Source: Treponema sp. (GTDB lineage: Bacteria > Spirochaetota > Spirochaetia > Treponematales > Breznakiellaceae). Taken from it: 35,719 bases of DNA. Numbering within the stretch: position 1 is the first letter of the stretch; every line of letters begins with the position of its first letter. This document shows positions 31,527 through 35,719 of this stretch, in pieces. The stretch is from contig JAISSB010000040.1 of assembly GCA_031273325.1 (NCBI GenBank), positions 1 to 35,719 on the forward strand, in the 5' to 3' direction. A program made the translations under genes and the position numbers. The notes under the pieces are model-generated. The model was not told the origin of the DNA. It did not search any database and saw nothing but the letters and a program-made list of their open reading frames with translations.

Positions 31527-32461
31527 TGTCCGCCTCCCACCCGTACCCGCGGATCTATGAGCTGATAGAGCAGATCCATAATAAAGATCACTGTTACCAA
31601 CAGTATTGAAAACAGAATGGTTACCGCCATGATGGTGGCGTAATCATTGGACAGAATGGACTTGGTAAACTGCTCTCCGATACCGGGAACGGCAAAGATA
31701 TTTTCTACTACCAGGGAGCCGGTCATAAGGGAAACGGTCATCGGGCCGATGATGGTCAGAAAGGGGATGAGGGCGTTTCTAAGGCCGTGAGTCAGGACAA
31801 GACGGACTTCCCCCATACCTTTGGCACGGGCCAGCTCGATATAATCACTCCCCAGAACTTCAATGAGTTCCGCACGGATAAACCGTGCCGAGTCTGCCAT
31901 AGGTGAAATAGACAGTGCCAGTGAAGGGAGAATCGTTGATCGAAAACCATCGTTCCACAAGCCGATGGGCAAGAGCCGGAGGCTGATAGCGAAGACGAAT
32001 TGCAGCAAAACAGCTGCCACGAAGTTCGGCACCGAACGGCCCAATATGGCAAATACTGAACAGAAGGTGTCGATCCACGTATTATGTTTCATAGCAGCGA
32101 TAGTTCCAAGGCTTATCCCTACCAACGCTCCGAATATGACCGCCTGCAATCCCAGCTGTATCGAAGGTCCTAGTCGGGTTTTGAGAAGGGTGATCACCTT
32201 TTGGTCGGAAAATTGCAGTGAAATACCAAAATCTCCCCTGACTATATTGGCAAGATAATTCAGATACCGTTCCCCCAGCGGTTTATTAAGGCCGTACTTT
32301 TCGTTCAGCATTTGGATCTGTATTGCCGTGAGTCGGGACTGGTCCTGATAGGGAGTACCGGGGAGGATGTTCATCAGCAAAAAGGTAATGGTGATAATCA
32401 CATAAAGGGTTATCACCATATACCCTATCCGCCGGACAAAAAATCGGAACCAACGGTTCAT
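31523..32461 (-). CDS. oppB: Peptide ABC transporter permease OppB
   Basis: This is a 312-aa permease. The N-terminal TM (RIGYMVITLYVIITITFLLM) is followed by NILPGTP and the LGLNKPLGERYLNYLANIV-like segment (here YGLNKPLGERYLNYL), GDFGISLQF, then five further TMs. The EAA loop is ELIEVLGSDYIELARAKGMG, and the usual end LLYQLIDPRVRV is present. It starts eight bases after oppA with no clear Shine-Dalgarno sequence, so it is probably translated by coupling. Confidence 0.93.
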   Translation of the reverse strand: MNRWFRFFVRRIGYMVITLYVIITITFLLMNILPGTPYQDQSRLTAIQIQMLNEKYGLNKPLGERYLNYLANIVRGDFGISLQFSDQKVITLLKTRLGPSIQLGLQAVIFGALVGISLGTIAAMKHNTWIDTFCSVFAILGRSVPNFVAAVLLQFVFAISLRLLPIGLWNDGFRSTILPSLALSISPMADSARFIRAELIEVLGSDYIELARAKGMGEVRLVLTHGLRNALIPFLTIIGPMTVSLMTGSLVVENIFAVPGIGEQFTKSILSNDYATIMAVTILFSILLVTVIFIMDLLYQLIDPRVRVGGGQ

Positions 32462-32469
32462 ACGGACAT

Positions 32470-34104
32470 CTATTCAAAATAAGCGCGGGTGATGTCAATG
32501 GGAGTACCCAGCACGTGTATCACATAACCCTTGAGTTTCGGGTTGATAAGGTAACTCTTAGCAGCCTGCACCAAGGGCACTGTAACCACGTTATCAATGA
32601 GGTACTTGTTGGCTTCCCGCAGATGTTCCCAGCGCAGGGCAAAGTTGATGCCATCGCTGGTTTCCAACGCGTTGATCAGGGTGGTAATTTCCGGCGATAC
32701 CCAACGGCCGTGGTTATGCTCGTTGCTCGTCTCAAACTGCTTGATATAGGTCGCGGGGTTAAACTCCCCGGTCCATCCTCCAAGTGCTAGATCGAACTTA
32801 TAAGCCATCATCTCCTGGAACCGTACCGAAGCTGGCACGTTGGCAAGATCTATCTTAAGCCCTGGAAGATTAGTCTCGTATACGCTTTGCAAGTACTGTC
32901 CGGTCTTGATACCCTCATCATTATCGGTGGTTACTAGTCGGAGGGTGATACTCGAAACTCCCAGTTCCCGCAAGGCTTGGGCAAAAAACCGTTGCGCTTC
33001 GGAGATGTTGGTAGAAACCAGAACACCGAAATCTTCGGCGATACTCTTACCGCTTCCGGGACTTACAGCAATGCCATTGGGAATTATCCCCACCGCAGGA
33101 ATACCGTCACCGTTCAGGATAGACTGAGCTAATTCGTCCCTGTCAACCGCCAACAACAATGCCTTGCGAAGGTTGATGTTCTTGAGGTATTGGTTGGAAC
33201 TGATCCCCAATTCCAGGTTAGTCATCCTAAGAGTTTTTACCGATACCAGATCTGGAGTACCTCGGTAAGCAGTAAGGTATTCACCTGCTACAGCTGCTGC
33301 ATCCAGCGTTCCTGCCTCGTAGAGTGCCACTCCTGTGGCGGCATCTTTTACAACCTGAATGTTGATTTCGTCAAAATAGACATTTTTCGCGTCCCAATAG
33401 TAAGGATTTTTAACATATTTCCATGATATATTTGCCCCGTTCCAGCCGGTAAGGATGAATGGGCCGGAAGCCAAGAGATTCTCTGCAGAAAGCCCGTAAT
33501 TCACACCCTTCTCGCGGACAAATGCCCTGCTTACTGGTGCCATGAGAGATGAGGAAAGCTCCGTATTGATATAAGGATTGGGGGCTACCAGAGTGATTTC
33601 CAAACTGCTGTCCGAAAGGGCGCGAATTCCTAGATTTTCCGGTGGCTGTTTTCCGGCGATGATGTCTGCTGCGTTTTTCAAATAGGTTATCCGGTTGGCG
33701 CTCTGGGAACCGGTGGCGGGATCCACAATACGCTGGGCTGCGTACACAAAATCATCAGCGGTAATTTTGACACCGTTGGAAAAGGCGATATTGGGCTTTA
33801 AATGTATGGTCAGAGTAAGTCCGTCAGCACTTACAGTAGGCATATCCGCCGCTAAAGCCGGAACGGGTTCATTATTCTCGTTGATTTCATATAGACTTTC
33901 GGTAAAAATCTCGATTTGCTCCCAACTGATGGTATCATAGCCCTTACCAGAATCCATCGTCGTTACCTCTCCGGGTGCTACCCAGTTGAGCACCTTGGAC
34001 AGAGTCTTTTGACTCTGTCCCTGACTTCTTCCTGCTCCATAGGCGGAAAAAGCAAGAACCACCATCAGCACAAACACATTCAGTCCGATCAATAAACGTT
34101 TCAT
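32470..34104 (-). CDS. oppA: Peptide-binding protein OppA
   Basis: This 544-aa protein has a signal peptide (LIGLNVFVLMVVLAFSAYGA). There is no lipobox Cys, so it may be periplasmic rather than lipid-anchored. The SBP family 5 pattern is clear: TLSKVLNWVAPGEVTTMDSG, IFTESLYEINENNEPVPALA, LTIHLKPNIAFSNGVKITADDFVYAAQRI, and the later INLRKALLLAVDRDELAQSI. The start has AGGAG seven bases upstream. It is first of the oppABCDF operon and sets its specificity, probably for oligopeptides; nickel or sugar ligands occur in the family too. Confidence 0.94.
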   Translation of the reverse strand: MKRLLIGLNVFVLMVVLAFSAYGAGRSQGQSQKTLSKVLNWVAPGEVTTMDSGKGYDTISWEQIEIFTESLYEINENNEPVPALAADMPTVSADGLTLTIHLKPNIAFSNGVKITADDFVYAAQRIVDPATGSQSANRITYLKNAADIIAGKQPPENLGIRALSDSSLEITLVAPNPYINTELSSSLMAPVSRAFVREKGVNYGLSAENLLASGPFILTGWNGANISWKYVKNPYYWDAKNVYFDEINIQVVKDAATGVALYEAGTLDAAAVAGEYLTAYRGTPDLVSVKTLRMTNLELGISSNQYLKNINLRKALLLAVDRDELAQSILNGDGIPAVGIIPNGIAVSPGSGKSIAEDFGVLVSTNISEAQRFFAQALRELGVSSITLRLVTTDNDEGIKTGQYLQSVYETNLPGLKIDLANVPASVRFQEMMAYKFDLALGGWTGEFNPATYIKQFETSNEHNHGRWVSPEITTLINALETSDGINFALRWEHLREANKYLIDNVVTVPLVQAAKSYLINPKLKGYVIHVLGTPIDITRAYFE

Positions 34105-34299
34105 ACAAAACTCCTTATGAATTGATTCTTCCTTCTTTTAAATATCAGAAAGTTAAAATATTGTTTAGTTTTATCAAATTATTCATAGTACGTCAATGGG
34201 TTTAGTTTTCAAATTCAAAACTGAAATGCAAAAAAATAAAAAAGGCACCGTCAGATCTAATAGAATGAAACGGCTAAACACATTCAACGGAGGTTTACG
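34105..34299. promoter_or_regulatory. AT-rich upstream region of oppA
   Basis: Non-coding; the oppA promoter should lie here on the minus strand (AT-rich stretch 34140-34195), but I cannot name boxes with confidence. Confidence 0.4.
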
Positions 34300-34673
34300 A
34301 TGCCCTATACTCACTATACTGAAAATGAAAAGACGTGCTACGAGTCATAATGAGCATAGCTTCAGACTAGGAGTGCATCGTGGTCATTTTGGCAAACCAT
34401 CCCAGCAGTGTATACTGGAAAATTAACTGCAATACTAGAGAAGAGATATACTCCGCTCGACGGGGACGCAGAAAAGTGCGGCAGAGCGGTGAGCAGAAAG
34501 TAAGCCAAGCCTGAAATTAAGAAACACCGTTCTGATAGGTATGGTTTTTTCAATGTTCAAACGGGAAAGATCCCACTCTTAAACAGCATTATCGGTATCT
34601 GCAGGGCAGAATGCGTAAAAGAAGAAGTAGCCATGAATGTACAGAGGCGCTCACTGTCCTTATCAACGAGTAA
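34300..34673 (+). pseudogene. Decayed IS30-family transposase
   Basis: ATG 34300 has a good ribosome-binding site (ACGGAGG) and opens MPYTHYTENEK, the IS30 N-terminus (consensus like MSYTHLT..ER). It stops after 15 codons. In shifted frames follow ILANHPSSVYWKINCNTREE with IYSARRGRRKVRQ (the helix-turn-helix and Arg-rich part) and later TLKQHYRYLQGRMRKRR, which resembles the segment before the catalytic DDE domain. There are several frameshifts, stops and deletions. No terminal inverted repeats were identified. Confidence 0.55.
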
Positions 34674-34777
34674 AATAAAAATACCCTTTGAATGAAAACT
34701 GAGAAAATAGCCGTTAGAGCTATTAGGTTGTGGCAGCTAAAAATCGGCGCAAAAACGCCGTTTATTCTGTATAGTTA

Positions 34778-34825
34778 TTCAACAATCCGCTGGGATAAGC
34801 CCAGTGGATTGTACCTAGCTACACG
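34778..34825 (-). mobile_element. Solitary IS605-type right end, copy RE3
   Basis: The minus strand reads GTGTAGCTAGGTACAATCCA, the hairpin CTGGGCTTATCCCAG and CGGATTGTTGAA. It matches the right end of the tnpB element (RE5). No tnpB code lies next to it. Confidence 0.7.
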
Positions 34826-34877
34826 GCTGTTAAGACGTTTTGGCGGCCGAATAAGGGTTTTGCGTGAAATACATACC

Positions 34878-35040
34878 TTAACTTGTAGAACACTTTCTAA
34901 AACTCGGAGAATACATTCTAAAACTTGTAGAATACATTCTAAAACTTGTAGAATACATTCTAAAACTCGGAGAACACTTTCTAAAACTCGGAGAATACAT
35001 TCTAAAACTTGTAGAACACTTTCTAAAACTTACGGAATGT
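34878..35040. repeat. 21-bp tandem array, about 8 units
   Basis: The unit is AACTTGTAGAATACATTCTAA, with TCGG for TTGT and ACACTTT for TACATTC in some copies. The plus frame reads IHSKTCR heptads, but without gene signals. The array sits between IS right ends RE3 and RE4. Confidence 0.85.
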
Positions 35041-35053
35041 ATTTATCTCCGCC

Positions 35054-35165
35054 TTAAACTACTGCTGAGACAAGCTCAGATGCTTGTACCTAGCTACACG
35101 GCTGGAACGATGGTTATCGCTTCTCCAATTGACAGAATGCCTGCCCCAATTACAACGATGGTATG
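35054..35165 (-). pseudogene. IS605 right end RE4 with the last codons of a second tnpB
   Basis: On the minus strand the frame ILSIGEAITIVPAV ends in TAG (35094-35096). This parallels CPSIVEAITIVQPV-stop of the intact gene. It is followed by GCTAGGTACAAGCAT, the hairpin CTGAGCTTGTCTCAG and GTAGTTTAA. Beyond 35165 to 35280 I see no further tnpB match. Confidence 0.7.
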
Positions 35166-35280
35166 ATTAAGGTGCATTCCGCTTCCATTACCATTGTGCT
35201 TGACGTACTGTCAAAAAGAACGGTGCATGACTACGGTTCAGACAAGCTGGTGGGTTTTCATGTTTCCATACATTATTATA

Positions 35281-35325
35281 TTCAACTCCCCCTGGGACAA
35301 GCCCAGTGGATTGTAAATAGCTACA
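35281..35325 (-). mobile_element. IS605-type right end of the tnpB element, copy RE5
   Basis: Directly after the tnpB stop come GCTATTTACAATCCA, the hairpin CTGGGCTTGTCCCAG and GGGGAGTTGAA. This fixes the element's right boundary near 35281. Confidence 0.7.
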
Positions 35326-35450
35326 CCGGCTGAACGATGGTTATCGCTTCTACTATTGACGGGCAAGCCTGTCCCGATTGCTTTGACCGGGCATACTTAT
35401 CACGGATATTCTTTGCAGCGTTTATATCTGCATGATCCGTGTGTCCACAA
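35281..35450 (-). ncRNA. Possible omegaRNA (reRNA) of the TnpB element
   Basis: In studied IS605 elements the TnpB guide RNA overlaps the 3' end of tnpB, ends its scaffold at the right end, and takes its guide from the flanking DNA. By that rule the scaffold would cover this stretch and the guide would be the bases just below 35281. The 5' limit is a guess; only the right-end hairpin is seen. Confidence 0.35.
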
Positions 35451-35719
35451 TGCACACAGATATACCGAGATTTATTACGGGATTTCTTGTCAATGATTCC
35501 GCAGACATTACATGTTTGGGATGTGTATCGAGGACTTATATTCACCACATGAATGGCGTGCAGTTCACACTTGTACTTCAATTGTTGTTCAAATTGTGAG
35601 AATGACCAGTTTGAAAGCCACGAGTTGAACTTTTTTCCTTTGTTTTTCTGTGTTCTGATTCCCGTTAAATCTTCAAGGACATAGGTCTGTACATCGATAT
35701 TCGCAGCTAATCGTTTGGT
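35321..35719 (-). CDS. tnpB: TnpB RNA-guided nuclease, IS200/IS605 family (5' end outside the window)
   Basis: The frame is open to the edge of the window; 132 residues are visible. YVLEDLTGIRT contains the second RuvC acidic residue (Glu). FNSWLSNWSFSQFEQQLKYK and HVVNISPRYTSQTCNVCG follow, the zinc ribbon is CNVCG/CVHCG, and HADINAAKNI holds the last RuvC Asp. It ends EAITIVQPV-stop. All catalytic parts in view are conserved, so it may be active. The first RuvC Asp and the N-terminal RNA-binding part lie outside. No tnpA is visible. The protein is an RNA-guided DNA nuclease that helps the element persist. Confidence 0.93.
   Translation of the reverse strand, partial: TKRLAANIDVQTYVLEDLTGIRTQKNKGKKFNSWLSNWSFSQFEQQLKYKCELHAIHVVNISPRYTSQTCNVCGIIDKKSRNKSRYICVHCGHTDHADINAAKNIRDKYARSKQSGQACPSIVEAITIVQPV

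Noticed and set aside
34196-34426. 76-aa plus-strand ORF
   Set aside because: It reads through the IS30 relic in a different frame.
34692-35057. 121-aa plus-strand ORF
   Set aside because: It crosses a solitary IS right end and a 21-bp array; no gene signals.

Overview
The window reads as a chromosomal segment of a spirochaete, most likely a Treponema of the oral or gut type. This is an inference. It rests on loosely conserved spirochaetal lipoboxes, a BspA-like leucine-rich repeat protein, a bactofilin-centred operon of very tightly packed genes, 14-base poly-G tracts, and very abundant GGGGACAGACC-type repeats beside an IS200-like (RAYT) transposase relic. No rRNA, tRNA or CRISPR array was recognised.

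Layout. 1-3014 is a DNA-methyltransferase cluster: the 3' end of a large methylase, a beta-class adenine/cytosine methylase, a DUF3781 protein and an MT-A70-type methylase, with a TnpB relic wedged in. 3233-3948 holds a 29-unit 21-bp tandem array ending in an IS605-type right end. 3945-5747 is a GH13 neopullulanase-like enzyme. 5748-6456 is a 23-bp array plus REP-like repeats. 6457-8652 is a chemotaxis receptor whose sensor domain carries a G14 tract. 8653-13378 alternates repeat fields with a vWA lipoprotein, an unknown lipoprotein, a second G14 tract and a frameshifted RAYT transposase. 13379-18019 is a sugar locus: AraC regulator, divergent extracellular sugar-binding protein and a GH42 beta-galactosidase, with no permease genes. 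18059-22883 is a housekeeping run on the minus strand: tmk, a secreted unknown, two small coupled ORFs, DUF6941-like, bactofilin, TPR, mtaB and a cNMP-binding protein. tyrS is divergent to it. 24185-24541 holds the shrunken remains of a restriction-modification system. 24542-26102 has an unknown 165-aa protein and a frameshifted LRR protein. 26389-28540 resembles a small gene-cassette array: two AT-rich genes separated and flanked by related imperfect palindromic repeats. 28548-34104 is a complete oppABCDF-type peptide transporter operon on the minus strand. 34300-35719 holds an IS30 relic, another 21-bp array, stacked IS605 right ends and the 3' part of an apparently intact TnpB gene running off the window.

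Themes. The housekeeping and transport operons are conventional. The accessory parts share a few repeat systems: (i) IS605/TnpB right ends in five copies, two of which supply the stop codon of a neighbouring gene; (ii) REP-like GGGGACAGACC repeats with a dead RAYT; (iii) 21-bp (two helical turns) tandem arrays of unrelated sequence; (iv) slippage-prone homopolymers in or near surface and sensory genes; (v) integron-like cassette boundaries. A separate curiosity is the beta-galactosidase leader, where a predicted hairpin would bring a distant Shine-Dalgarno sequence next to the ATG.
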